Positions 13,316 through 30,488 of a stretch of 64,000 nucleotides of DNA are shown piece after piece. Positions within the stretch are counted from its first letter, which is position 1. Each line of letters begins with the position of its first letter. The notes under the pieces were generated by a model that had not been told where the DNA came from, searched no databases, and saw only the letters and a list, made by a program, of their open reading frames with translations. Where the stretch lies: contig RHPI01000277.1 in the NCBI GenBank assembly GCA_009103225.1, positions 123,785-187,784 on the forward strand, given 5' to 3'. Made by a program: the position numbers and the translations under genes. The DNA comes from Chlorokybus atmophyticus (lineage: Eukaryota > Streptophyta > Chlorokybophyceae > Chlorokybales > Chlorokybaceae).

Positions 13316-16300
13316 TCACTTTTTGACGCGTATGCGCTTGGCGACCTCCCTGATGTTGGAGAAGATGCGCTCCCCGACGAGGTCCTTGCGGCCCGCGGCA
13401 ACCCTGGCGATGTCCTGCAAGAGGCCGTGGTTGCCCATGATGTCAATGTGGTCTCCGGAGCGCGTGCCACGCCCCTCCACGATGACGTTGGTCGGCGCCA
13501 CGTGCGGAAACTCCCTCTCTATAACCTGTTGGGCAATGCGTTGAGGGAAGACGTTCGTCGTAGTATACAAGTATACATCGACTAAATGTGAAATCCTGGA
13601 GCAGGACAGGAAATGTGCGTGTAAGCCTACGTGCGTCTATAGGCGTGCGTGCGTCTTTTTACCTTCATCTTGTGTGGGTTGAACCTGCTGGGCGGTTGCC
13701 ACGCGTGCGCACACATGTACTCCCCGCTAATCAATGGCACCGTGACATCACCAGCACCCAACCTCGTGCCACTCTGCAGGCACAATTACACGCATCAAAC
13801 GCACACCCACACGCGCACGCGCATCAGCAAACCCAAAACTCATCTTGCCACAAACAGTCTCAACATTCTCCCTTACGTCCATTTTTTTGGCGGGGTCGGT
13901 GGCGCTCGTGTTGATGGACAAGCGCACCTCCCGGAACGTGCCGTTCGCGGTGGGCAGCACCGTCATGTCGTACGCAAACCCGCGCTCCGTGTCAATGCCC
14001 ACACCATTGAAGCAGTACATCGTCGTCGTCGGCGCGTCCGGCAACCTACGCAATGAGTGATACACGCTCTATCTAAGTTGTGATCCACAACGACTTGTGT
14101 TTGTACTTTACAAGCACGTATGTTTGTGCTCGGACAATCAATCTACAATGCGCATGTGCGTGCGTATGTGCGCGCGCACACGTACATGGAGCAATCTGAC
14201 ACAAATCACATGTGTTTACGACAGCCACAGCTTCCATAACAAGTGCACTTACTTGGTTTCGAGGGCGTTGCCCCAGTATCTCGGGTGGTTGTACTCGTCA
14301 GCCGCGAGGTCAGCACCCTCGGGTGCGGCCCCGTGGCTGTACTCCGCGTCCATGCGCTCCATAAACGCAGGGGCCGCCTCGCGAAGCAGGTCGAGGGCCT
14401 CGTTCACCGTCAGCGTGTTCTGCTTCGCTATCTCTGCGGGGGGAGACAACGAGGTGTTAATGTGTTTTCACGCACACTCACGTGTGCACGTGTATAATGT
14501 GGTGGTGCGCTCACTGTCAAATGTCTCGACGGGGATTTTGATGCCGGCCTCGTGCTTCGCCTCGGATCCAGGCTTGTGATCACCGTACACAGTCGTATCC
14601 TGTATAGTTGCAACGACAACAACAACTTGTTACAAATTAGTTGACGAACCAAGAGGCGTAAACGGAAACTGCTAGACTGTCTTCACATAGGCTCACACGT
14701 ACACACGCAAGCGCTCACATGCACACGCGCACCTGAGTGGACATGTCAATGTGGCTGCCGAGCGGCTTCCCCTCCTTCTTCTCTTTCGGCGACGGCGTGT
14801 GATGCACCGTAAACTGTGCACCACCAAACCACATAAACACGTAAACCAACATCATCCCCCGGTACCACCTCAGGCAGAACCAGCGTGCACGCATCGCCAC
14901 ATAACCACAACACATCCCCCCCTCACCTGCATGAACTGTCCGTAGGTGATGTCGGGCGCGGTGCGGTTCTTCCCGTCCTCAGCAACATCGTCCGCGGCGT
15001 AGTCCATATCGCCCCACACGGCGTTCCCGCCTTTGGGCAGCATGCTCGGCACAACACCAAACGTGCGAAACAACTCACGCACCTGCCAGGGGTAATCATC
15101 ATGAGGACAGAGCTTGTTTGGGGTAGCGTGCGAGTAGTAGTAGCTTACTGTTGTTGCGGCGAAGTTGGTGACGAAGTCTGCGATGAACGGCGTGGCGGCG
15201 AGGACGTTGGCGGTGTCGCGCATGTCGCCGCTGAGGAGCGTTGTGACAGACTTCAACGCACCTGTCGACGAACAACAGGGTTTACCCGATGATAGGCACG
15301 CGCGCGCTCGTGTGCGTACGTGGGTGTGTACACGCGTGCTTGCATGCAGGTGTGTGCCATGTGCTCGTGCATGCATGCGTGCATGCGTACCTGTGTGCGA
15401 TTGTGTACGTGGCGTGTGTACGTGTCTGTGTGAGTGCGCGCGCACACATGCGCATATGCACCATAACGCTTGTGTTCGTGTTGAGAAAAAGAACACATAC
15501 CCAAGTATGGTGGGCCGATGTTGACAACAGCCTCAATGTGTTCCTCCACCCACTTGGGCCCGCCATTGCCACCGATGCGAGGACCTCCCGCACGCGCCTG
15601 CAACCCAACACTTGCTGTTACTTAGTGTTACACAATCAGAGCACAACATGACAAAGGGCGTAATGCGTGTTTATACCACAGCGTCTGGGTCGGCTTCGAC
15701 CCATTTGAGGAAGAACAGCGTGGTGAGGGCGCCAAGAGAGTGCGTGTACATGACCGTGCGCTCGCCGTGGATAAGCTTCGACACTTCGATCTGGTTCTTC
15801 AACCGCGTGTAGTATCTGTCTCGCACCTGGCAGAGAACAACAGGCATGCTTGAAGCAACCGATGGTGCACACATACAAATCCACACACGAACATGCGCGC
15901 GCGCATGCGCACACACATACACGCGCATGCGCACACGCACACGCACACGCACACCCACATCCACATCCACACACGCGCGTACGTGCATGCGCGCGCGTAC
16001 TCAAACACACACACCCACCTCCAAGTTGGTGAGTGACAGCCGCCAGTCCATCGACGCCATGTGCATGTTGCTTTCATCATACCCTGCACGAGCGCTTCCC
16101 ACAGTGAATACAAGTACAAGTACTCATTGCGCGAGCGCGTGTACACAACGACAACCCAACACAACAGTACCGAGCGCTGCGAGGGTTTCGATGATGGGTG
16201 CCCAGACGTAGTACATGGCGATAAAGTAGTCGCCGGAGCCGAGTCCCGAGGCGGGCCGCAGCTTGATGCCCGGAGGGTCCAGACCCGTCTCGTTGTCCAG

Positions 16301-18302
16301 CTTGATGTGCTCGAACCAGCACGACGGGTCGCCCAGCAAACGCCACACGAACGGACCGCCCCACATCCTCTGTGAAAATGGTAATGGGTGGGTGGGTGGA
16401 TGCGTGTGTGTGCGCATGCGTATGTGCATATGTACGTGTATGCAGTGGGTGCGTGCGTGCGTGCGTGCTTGTGCACGCTTGTTTGCGTGTGTGTGCATGT
16501 GCGTGTGCGTGTGTGAGACCCATCATCACCATCACCAGCATCATCATCACCTCTCGGAAGTGGTGTGCTGCGCACTCGCGTCCCTGCCAGAGCTCGAGGC
16601 CGATGGATCCGATCCCCGGCATGAACACGACGGGGTGCTTTGCGCGCAGGCCCTCGCGCGCCAGCGCCGGACCGGGCGTGTCTTCGATCTGCGCATGCGT
16701 GCACAAGTCCACATCACACACCAATGCTGTGCGCTATTACTCTTTCACTCAGTCCAATGTTGTGACAACTTTCACATGCAACCTTTGCTGCTTGCTGTGC
16801 AGTTACAAGCATGCATGACAACTCATCCCTCAAGCTTAAGCATTGCCTCGCTGACTACACGCAGTATTGTGTACCAATACGATGTTTGCACTCGAGGTGG
16901 ACATTGCGCATCAAGTTCTGTGTGAATAGCACTCCAAGCCGCAACAGAACACACGCACGCATACCATCCGCTGTGGCACACCATCGACACCCTTACCTTT
17001 GATCCAGTAATGTGCGCTGCGATCTTCTTGGGGTCCACCACGTGCTGTTTTGACATGAGGAGTAGCAGCAGGTACACCGAGGTGAAGAGGCCGACCCACC
17101 AGAGCGTCCCGTTGAGGCAGCACGCCACGCCGTTCTTGTGACCACCACCACTACTGTGCTTCTTCTTCTCTCCCTTCCTCTTGTTGTCGCTCCTGCCGTG
17201 ATCGGAAGCATCCGTCTCGCCCTCGGTGGCTGTCTCGCGCTCGGAGTCGTGGCGTTGCTGCTGCTGTTGTTGATGTTGTTGTGATGTCGGTTGCTGCTGC
17301 TTGGCTGCGGGCTGCTTGGCCTGTGCATGTGTGTAAGTGAAACCGAAGGACAACTCGCACTACTACTCGTTGGCCTGCCTGTGCATGTTTGCGCCAATGG
17401 TGAGCATGAATGCTTAACTGAAGCTGCATGCTCTCCCATAGGCATTGGGAACACACATGCAAGTCTGCTCGGACATGTCATGTGACATGTCCGAACAACT
17501 GGTAGGTGACAATGTGGTGCCTGGATTGACGTGCTCGCAGCCTGCTGCTATGCTACCGCGTCATGACACAGCGCGGATGAACATGAACAATATGTTGGGT
17601 CCTGATGTGCGTATGCTGTAGATGTGTACGCGCGTATGCTTGTGTATGTGTGTGTGCATGCGTGTGGGCGTAACTTCAAGAGGTTGCCAGCAACCAATAC
17701 GGGGTCACCCACCTGCTTCGCTGCTGGCTTCTCCTTCTCTTTCTGCGGCTTCTTCTCAGATGTCAGCGGCTTAACTGCGCTGTTCACCTTTCCAAAGCAA
17801 CAAAACCACAATGAGGGTGCATTACACACACACGCGCACACACACGCGCACGCGCACGCGCACGCGCGCATGTATGCATGCGTTGTGTACATGTAATGCA
17901 TTGTGCAGAACCTTGTGCGGAAAGCATGTACTGTGCAAGCAACACACTGCATTGCACAATGAGTGAGAATGTGCATCACACACTGTGTCAAACAGATGCG
18001 TATGCGCGTATGTACATGCTCATCATGCAAAAACTGCTTGCCTTTTCCTTCATATCATCCAAACTAGCTTTCAGCTTGGCGGTAACATCCTCGGCAAGCT
18101 TGCCAGTGGCGGCGGCGGCGGCGTCCTTCTTGTGCTTGTTGTTGTTGTTGTTGTTCGTCTCCGCATGGACGACGTCACCCACTTCGTCGTCGTCGTCGTG
18201 GTCGCCCGGGGTGGCGAAGCCCTCCTCGTCCGATAGAAGCAGGAACGGGTTGCTGCCGTCGCCCTTCTTGCCGCCCTTGCCTCTGAAGCGAAGGTCCGCC
18301 AT
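13316..18302 (-). CDS. PDAT1: Phospholipid:diacylglycerol acyltransferase (PDAT/LRO1 family), about 830 aa
   Basis: PDAT makes triacylglycerol by moving an acyl chain from a membrane phospholipid to diacylglycerol. Sixteen exons: 18302-18042, 17787-17713, 17320-16997, 16688-16551, 16369-16171, 16083-16019, 15826-15677, 15597-15501, 15261-15149, 15082-14927, 14813-14733, 14599-14515, 14433-14253, 14045-13856, 13773-13663 and 13581-13316. The N-terminus is Lys/Gln-rich and cytosolic-looking, followed by one membrane segment (LWWVGLFTSVYLLLLLM). The lumenal lipase-like domain has the lid region PVVFMPGIGSIGLELWQG, the nucleophile elbow YTHSLGAL (Ser), GAGDVTVPL (Asp) and GDHIDIMGN (His), so the catalytic triad is complete. 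Intron 1 uses a GC donor (AAG|GCAAGC). The last junction (13663/13581) is off by one base, which means either a sequence error or a splice site I mis-set. The gene is divergent from the ureidoglycine aminohydrolase gene. Confidence 0.93.
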
Positions 18303-18724
18303 GGCTGGCAGCAAACCTAGCCTGGGCGCATTCAATGTCAGACACCAGATTAGGCCAAGCCAGGCCAGGCTAGGCGAAAAAAAAAACACAGCTCACCAGG
18401 CCACAACAGACCAGACCAGGCCAGACCTGTGTTTGGCCTGCAATGCATGCGGAGCAAATGACACCGCTTACCTCCACGGCCGCCCCGCCCTGCCTCGCCC
18501 GCCGCCGCCGCCGCCGCCGCCGCCGGCCTGGCCTTCTCGGCCTGGAGTGGACACAACGGCTGGCACAAGAACAATTTTGCAAAACAAATTCACAAGGTTG
18601 GCGTTGATATCGGCGATCTTCAGTATTGCCCACAACACAGCAACAAGTCGGTACGAAAAAGTAACAAACAAACTGATCCACAAGCTGCTTTGCTTGGCTG
18701 AGCGGCGTTGGGGCGGTGGCGGCG
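18303..18724. promoter_or_regulatory. Divergent promoter, PDAT / ureidoglycine aminohydrolase
   Basis: 422 bp separate the two start codons. The stretch holds a GGCCTGG-type repeat (18352-18440) interrupted by an A10 run, and a GCC trinucleotide run near 18490-18525. No TATA box is obvious. Bidirectional activity is inferred from gene layout. Confidence 0.5.
18352..18440. repeat. GGCCTGG/GGTCTGG tandem motif, copy 2 (inverted)
   Basis: On + it reads AGGCCAAGCCAGGCCAGGC, then ACCAGACCAGGCCAGACC. This is the reverse complement of the motif at 11396-11452. Confidence 0.8.
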
Positions 18725-21630
18725 ATGGCGGCAGCGAGGAGGAGCGTATGTGTGCGGACGGCTTCGTCGTTGCCTGCACTCCTGCCTCTCGCTCTGCTGA
18801 TGCTGGCTGCTGTTGGCTTCCTGCGAGGCGCAGGTGATGCTGTGTGTGCGCATTTTGCTTGACAGACACACAACCGCACGCTCATTACCGCGTAGTAGAG
18901 CATGACCAAGCGAATGCAACGCAATGCAAGACGAGTGAGTCGCATGTTGCCCCATCTGCTATGCGGGTCAAGTACATGTATGCTGCACACAGCAGTGACG
19001 TTGTCTTGTCTTGCAACACGTGTGACGCGTGATTTGAGTGTCACACCTTACCGATGAACGCGTCATGTGCTTGACCCTCCGCACAAGGCATATGGCACAT
19101 GGATACGGTGCAGGCATGCACGCGCACGCACACAAACGCATGTGCAAGCTCGTTGTGTCACGCGCATGTGCACGCACGCACGCACACACCCCACCTCATC
19201 CCAACCCCTTCCCAGCAGTATATGCGTGTGTGTAAGCGTGCATGCGTGCGCACGCGTGCACTTGTTCCGTTGTACACGCATACATGCGTGAGCCGCACAC
19301 ACACGTGCACGTGAGTGCGGCTGTGCACATGTGGTGTACTCAAACACACACGTGCCGATGCAGTGTGCCATGGGTTTGGGCATGACCATGGCGCTTACCC
19401 CGGCATGACGGACGGGCTGTACTCCAAAGTCATCGAACCCACACTTGACACGCACCACCTCGAAGGTAACGTGGGATTTGATTGCACGTACACGCACCGC
19501 GAACAAGACACGTCACTCGGTGCGCGTACATGTGCGTGCGTGCGTGCGTGCGTGCGTGCATACTTGTCGGTATATACAGATCTGCCTGGGTTTACGAGGA
19601 GCGTGTACGAGCGTGACCACGCCCTCATCACGCCCGAGAGCCGCGTCTTCGGCCCCCTCCACGGCTGGTACGACCACATACCCACTAGTTGTTATTGCTG
19701 CTAGTGTTGCTATAACCACCCCTGCTGGTTATGCCACACCAACAACAATCACAACAGGCGTAACGCGGACGTGGCGGTGTTGGTAACTCCCGCCATGGGC
19801 GCGCACTTCACCATGGCGCTCGCCAAACTCAGAGGTGAGCACAAGGAGTGAGTATGAGTAGTTACAACCACTCGCTAAGTGCAACAATGGTCAAGGCACG
19901 ACAACACGTGTCACATCTCGTTACCAAGTGCTGGTTGCGCGCAGGCAACGCCTCTCTCCCGGCGCCATCCGAAGGCGTAGAAAGGTCACGCGCACGCACA
20001 CACGCGCACGCACACGCACACGTGTGCATCACTCATCAGTCTCACACTGGTTCTCGGTTCTCAAGCAGGTTGGTGTTTGTGGTGGAGGGCACCATCGACG
20101 TGCACTCGGCCGACTCTTCTCTACACGAATTACAAGTGAGGAAGGAAGACAGCGGTTGCGTCGTGTGGGTATCACTCAACTGTTGTTGAGTGATACCATG
20201 GTGCGAGCGGAATGTGGCAATGATGTGTACTTCCCTCGTGCGGTAGGTTGATGGGTATGCTTACTTCCCACCCGGCCACAAGCACTCCGTCGAGTCCACG
20301 CACGGCGCTGGCATCCTCGTGTTCGAGAGAAAGTAGGTGGTGATTTGAGTATGTGTGTGTGCGCGCGCGTGTGTGCGTGCATATGTGTGCGTGTGTGTGC
20401 GTGTGTGTGCGTTGGTGGACGCAAGCACACACATACTCACACACGAGTACATACACGTGTGTACTAGACTGCGCGCGTGTGTGCGTGCGTGCGAGTGCTT
20501 GGGCGGACGTGTGCACGCGTGTGTGCGTGTGTCTAGACTGATCACCTCTTCCTCTCTAGGTATGTTGGGTTGGCGGGTGTTGGGCAGCCGCGAGCCAAAA
20601 TCGGCTACACCGACGACAACCCCGCACTCGAGACACCAGGAGAGGTGTGTTGCAAAACTGTTGGGTTGGGGCTTACAAGCGTATGCGTGTGGGCGTCTGT
20701 GAGCGTATGTACACATGTGCGTGTGCGTACATGAGTGGGAAACGTGCCTGAGTGAGCGAAGTCGACTTGCTTTTCCAGGTGTTTGGTTTGAAGAAGTTGT
20801 TGCCAACAACACCCGAGTACGACTTCAACATCCACGTGAGTGCGGGCGGGCGGTCACTTGTTGGCTTGTTGACGCTGAGACACGCGCTCCCGCGTGCACA
20901 TGCCATCTGCATGATGCAATGCACGTGCTTGCAATGGACGTGTGTTGCAAGGCTGTCCTCCTCTGCAGGTGATGGACTTCCACCCGGGGGAGTACCTCAT
21001 GGTTAAGGTGCGAGAGTGACACATTCCTCATCGCATGTGTATGTGTGTGTGCTTTGTAGCGTGCTTGTGCTCCATGTTATATGAAATGCTCTTGATGTCA
21101 TTGTTCGTTGTGACACGCATGCACGCACGCACGCACGTGCGTGTGTATGCTATGTTTCGTTCCTCATACTCATGCTGTCCAGGAGCTGCACTACAACCAG
21201 CATGGCCTGGCGCTGCTGGAAGGCCGTGGCATATACCGCCTCGGTAGCAACTGGTACACACACACACGCGCGCGCGCGCGCTCACATTGGCATGTTGGCT
21301 CTTCCTGCGGCAAAGTCACTATCAGCACATCGCTTGGTGTATTTGTAAACCAAAACAACATAACCCACACGCACGCGCACGCGCCGGCAGGTACCCGGTG
21401 CAGGCGGGTGATGTCATCTGGATGGCGCCTTACGTCCCTCAGTGGTAACAGCATGTTGGTTCATGCCATTACGCTTAGTACAATCCCGGTCGTGCGATGA
21501 GTTGAGAGCTCATGGTATGTGCTTTGTTACATTTTGTCCAATGTTCATGGACAGGTATGCGGCGTTGGGTTCGACGCGGTCGCGCTACCTTCTTTACAAG
21601 GATGTCAACAGGGACCCTCTGAGCCACTAA
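18725..21630 (+). CDS. UGLYAH: (S)-ureidoglycine aminohydrolase, 316 aa
   Basis: Converts (S)-ureidoglycine to (S)-ureidoglycolate and ammonia in ureide (purine) breakdown; in plants it acts in the ER. Thirteen exons: 18725-18833, 19364-19465, 19580-19667, 19758-19834, 19945-19984, 20069-20135, 20247-20332, 20560-20644, 20779-20835, 20969-21007, 21183-21253, 21391-21444 and 21555-21630. All are GT-AG and in phase, total 951 nt. Exon 1 encodes a signal peptide (LPALLPLALLMLAAVGFL), which fixes the start at 18725. The bicupin fold follows, with the family blocks DHALITPES, FVVEGTIDV and LETPGEVF. The Mn-binding residues of the C-terminal cupin (Glu, His, His in ELHYNQHG; Gln in PYVPQWY) are present. 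The C-terminus is TRSRYLLYKDVNRDPL plus two residues, matching plant and E. coli AllE ends. Introns are TG/CA-rich; intron 7 can form a 13-bp stem. Confidence 0.96.
20168..20197. repeat. 13-bp perfect inverted repeat in an intron
   Basis: GGTATCACTCAAC and its complement are separated by TGTT. It lies in intron 6 of the ureidoglycine aminohydrolase gene, upstream of the 20246 acceptor. Confidence 0.85.
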
Positions 21631-22038
21631 GTGGGTGAGGGAGATGTACAGATACAAGCAGGTGCTCGTGAAGCCATTGTGGTTGGGTGAATCCAGACAT
21701 ATATATACAGTTGAGGTGTTGTGTAGGCATGTGTGTGGCAGGAAACAAGTTGCTGGTTGTTGTGAAAACGAGAGACGAGCAGTGCTTTCAGGAGAGTTAT
21801 AGCAATAATGTTCGTAGGCAGTAATTAGCAGCAGTCAGTAGACGAAAGGCCGAGCGTGAAAGAGATCTGCAGCAGTGAAGTGTACAGTTCATCTTGTTTG
21901 ACACTTCAGTATCGTATTGGTGACACAGAAGGTGTGAACTCATGTTGTGTTGTTGTTGTGCTCCGGGCACTTCGCAAGAGTCGACTACATCCGATGATGA
22001 CAATCATGGGCAAGGATCAACATAAATGTATCTCATAC
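21631..22038. other. 3' region between convergent genes
   Basis: 408 bp between the stop codons of the ureidoglycine aminohydrolase gene (+) and the coiled-coil gene (-). It would hold both 3' UTRs. I see no ORF or repeat in it. Confidence 0.7.
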
Positions 22039-23612
<1,574 letters not shown>

Positions 23613-24096
23613 CGTGCGAGCAAACACTGTGTGATCTCAATGTGTGTTTGTATAATACATCAACACTTGAGCTGCATTAACCATACACACAGTCGTCCCC
23701 CTCTCAGCTCATGCATGCTGCTGGCTGGGACACTTGACTACATAGCCTGTGTGGGTATGGTTATGTGCACGAGTGTACAAATGTGTGACTCTCGGCTGTG
23801 ACTCTCCCCTTGCCGAATGTGTACTGCAACTGCATTGCCCTGTAGGTTTAGCCAAACAAGATGAGTGGCACAAAGCCGACAGTGGGGAGAAAGGGAGAGG
23901 CTGAATGAGAGATCCCAAAGAGCGCAAGTGACTGTTGTTTGGGGAGCGTAACTCAGTACCGCTCGTCGTGCGTTACGCGTGTTGCTGCTGATCTATCTTG
24001 ATCACGTGACGTGACGATCGCAGGTACCGTACGTGAGGTACGGCCATACCAGAAGAAGAGCCAACGCCGTACCGTAGTTACGCTTGGCATTGTGCA
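23613..24096. promoter_or_regulatory. Divergent promoter, coiled-coil gene / DUF2358-like gene
   Basis: 484 bp between the two start codons. It contains no GGCCTGG motif. The last 100 bp before 24097 carry repeated CCGTACGTGAGGTACGG/CCGTACCGTAG-type sequence, including palindromic TACGTGAGGTACG-like elements. Function is inferred from position. Confidence 0.4.
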
Positions 24097-25433
24097 ATGG
24101 CGCTCAGCCACGTGGCCATCCCCGTCGCCGCCGCGGCCGCCGCCGCCGCCGCTGCTCCAGGTGCGGCGGCGTGCAGGGGTCCCACCAGGTTGCCATGCAG
24201 AGCTTCAGCGCTGCCGCCAACAGCCTCCACTGCGACCTTCTCCCGTCGCCACCTCCTGGCGCTTCCGCTCGCCGCCGGCTTGGCTTCCTTCACAGCGGCG
24301 GCGGCGGCGGCGGCGGTCGCGGACGAGAAGGAAAAGGCACAGGATGAGTCCTCTGATGGCAAGCAGACCAACCTACCCATTGAAAGCATCAAGGCAAACA
24401 TACACAGCGTTTCTTCACTCCGTATGGTCGATGCTCAGCCCAATGCATGCGGACACAAACGCACATGCACAGCCACATGCACATGCACATGTGCATGAAT
24501 TTGTGGAGGTGAAGAGGCGATGGCAGTACAATGCATGTTGGCAGTATACAATGAATCCAAAGTCAACCTCTAACTTGCATGGGCATAATATGTGTCTTTG
24601 CATCATGATGACAGAAGAGTCGTGTAAGCGCATCCGAAGCAAGGGCTGGCGTTGATTACCCTTCTTGCATGTGTGCGATGTATGTAGGAAGCATGTATGT
24701 AGCTCTCTCACTGCTTGGCTACTGTTGTATCACTGGTGCAGGACATACTTGAGAGGGACCTGCGCGACGGCCAGTACTTCATTACGGGCGACCTCACCCC
24801 TTCCATCTTCGCCGACAACTGCAGGTAGGTCACCCTCACTCACTACGACCCACCCACCACAACACCAACAACACCAACAATCATACAATAGGTTCAAGGA
24901 CCCTACTAGCGACGTGACTGGGTTGGGTCGTTACCGCGCGGCTCTGGGCGTTCTGTTCGACCCGAGGCACTCGCGCCTGGACCTGATCGGGCCCGTGCGG
25001 GTGGTTGAGGGGGAGGGGACGATTGAGGTGACGTGGAGACTGCAGGGGTGAGTGGGGGTGGAGGGGTATGTTGTTGGTGGTGGTGTGTGGTTGCTGATGA
25101 GGTTGGTGTGGATGGGTAGGTACTTGAAGTTTCCGTGGAGGCCGTACGTGGAGCCTTACACAGGTGAGATGCTGCATGTGGCCTTTGGCTGTGTGGTCTG
25201 TCCCAAGGATGGGTGTGGGACTTGCGTGTGCACTGGTGATAGTATGATGTTGGAGGTTAATGATATCCGATTCTGGGTATGGCTTGTGTGTCGCAGGCAC
25301 GAGTCGGTACACGTTGAACGAGCAGGGGCTGATCCAAACTTATGAGGAGACGTGGAGCATCACGGGTTTTGAGGCGCTGCGGGAGTGGTTGACGCCAACG
25401 TGGGGACGATGGAGACCACTCATACCGGCATGA
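24097..25433 (+). CDS. DUF2358-like thylakoid-lumen protein, 238 aa
   Basis: Five exons: 24097-24393, 24742-24824, 24892-25047, 25120-25163 and 25297-25433 (stop TGA). The N-terminus is Ala/Ser/Pro-rich and basic, like a chloroplast transit peptide. A twin-arginine signal follows (FSRRHLLALPLAAGLASF, then Ala-rich), pointing to the thylakoid lumen. The mature part matches the DUF2358/NTF2-like family of plants and cyanobacteria: YFITGDLTPSIFADNCRF, RYRAALGVLFDP, WRLQGYLKFPWRPYVEPYTG, YEETWSITGFEALREWLTP. The biochemical role is not known. Intron 1 appears to use a GC donor (ATCAAG|GCAAAC). A GT site 18 bp on (AGC|GTTTCT) would also keep phase but adds six residues not expected in the family. 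Ala/Gly runs come from GCG/GCC repeats. Confidence 0.85.
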
Positions 25434-26282
25434 TGCTCAGCGGTTGGTTGTATCACTGGCTGTTGAGAGAAGGATATATAAGAGCCCTTGGCGCAGCACC
25501 TGGAAATAGGCGCGCTGAGTTTGTCTTGTCCGATGCAAGTGTGTGCATATGCGTGGGCATAAGAGATAGTATGCTACATGTGTGCGTTGTGCTGAAGGCG
25601 CAGATGTCTGTGATGCAGATCGGCAGTACACAGGCATGAGAGTCTTGGGGTTAGTGGCAGATAAGTAGGCGGGATGAAGGAAAGAAGTGGGCTTACCTGG
25701 CGGTTGCTCATGTGTTGGTATTGTCTGTGCTGCGGCTGCAAAGTGAGACATGCTGTATGTGTTGTGTACTGCCCTGCATGCGCACTGTAGCAGTTCGGCA
25801 CATACACACTAACTTACATGAGGAAACATACACTTGTTTGCGACCTGAATGTCTAGGTAGGGGTTGCACTTGATGCACGAAGCGCAGCCAACGAGCACGC
25901 AACCCAGTCTTGATTGGGCAAGTACAGCCTACATGCAAATTGAGGACAGGACACATGACCGTGTACATAGGCAATTGCCTTATTGCTGGCAAACATGTTT
26001 TGAAATTCAACAGCGGCACAGCAAAAGCTTCTCATGCTGATGTCTTCTATGCAATTCAAGCAGACTGCTGCACATTGAACCCTGACACAGAATCTGGCAA
26101 CGCAAACCAAACGCCTCCCTGATCTCGCAACCTACAGCAACTAACCCTAGACAAAACCGACTTGCCACCTTACTAGAGCCGTAATATGTTGTTCTTCCAC
26201 TTCCCAACAGTGGCATAAGGTAAGCGGCTATTACCATTTGATGGCAATTTTCTCCTGCACAGAGACCCAACGCAAAGCCACT
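25434..26282. other. Intergenic region between convergent genes
   Basis: 849 bp between the stop codons of the DUF2358-like gene and mitochondrial Hsp70. It should include both 3' UTRs. I see no further coding sequence with support. Confidence 0.7.
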
Positions 26283-30005
<3,723 letters not shown>

Positions 30006-30295
30006 GCTTACAACCCGCCTCCCTCACACCCTACAGCTCCGCCTCCCACTGTACATACCGGCGCGGCCACTGCCGCCGACACCACAACGCCGACACCACC
30101 ACAAGCACCGCCGCCACCCGACACAACAGCTCCAAGCGTACGTGAAATTGTTTTCCCTGTTACTGCCTCTACAATCAAGGATTCTCGAAACAAATGAGCA
30201 AAACCCGCAAACCGACAAGACCCTTTTCCCAACCTCGTTTACGTGTGCACTGCAGCGACCTCGAAAACAAGTGCAAAGCTGGCACACAAAAAGCA

Positions 30296-30308
30296 GAACT
30301 TTCCAGAG
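30296..30308. promoter_or_regulatory. Heat shock element-like site
   Basis: GAACTTTCCAGAG fits nGAAnnTTCnnGAn with one mismatch in the third unit. It lies 291 bp upstream of the Hsp70 start codon. Binding by a heat shock factor is inferred. Confidence 0.5.
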
Positions 30309-30313
30309 TATGA

Positions 30314-30359
30314 TCAGCGTTCAGCACGTTCAGTAAGCGAGATGAGCACTGAACGCTGA
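30314..30359. repeat. 11-bp inverted repeat in the Hsp70/V-ATPase E promoter
   Basis: TCAGCGTTCAG and CTGAACGCTGA, separated by 24 bp. The left arm's GTTCAG is repeated once in the loop (CACGTTCAGT). It could be a dimeric factor site or a hairpin. Confidence 0.8.
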
Positions 30360-30479
30360 GCTTGGCTCACCGGTTTCACAATGCATCAGGCAGAAGGTCG
30401 TTAGTGATCGGGAAGGTGAGATCTGGGTCTGTCCTGGGCGTGTGGATCCGGATGGTCGTGGTTAGGGCTTTGTTAGTGC

Positions 30480-30488
30480 AAACCCTAA
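30480..30488 (+). promoter_or_regulatory. Telo-box AAACCCTAA
   Basis: An exact plant telo-box lies 163 bp before the V-ATPase E start codon. A reverse partial copy (TTAGGGC) lies about 20 bp upstream. Confidence 0.4.

Noticed and set aside
18468-18869. Minus-strand ORF of 133 aa between PDAT and ureidoglycine aminohydrolase
   Set aside because: It overlaps the signal-peptide exon on + and is low-complexity; it is a shadow frame.
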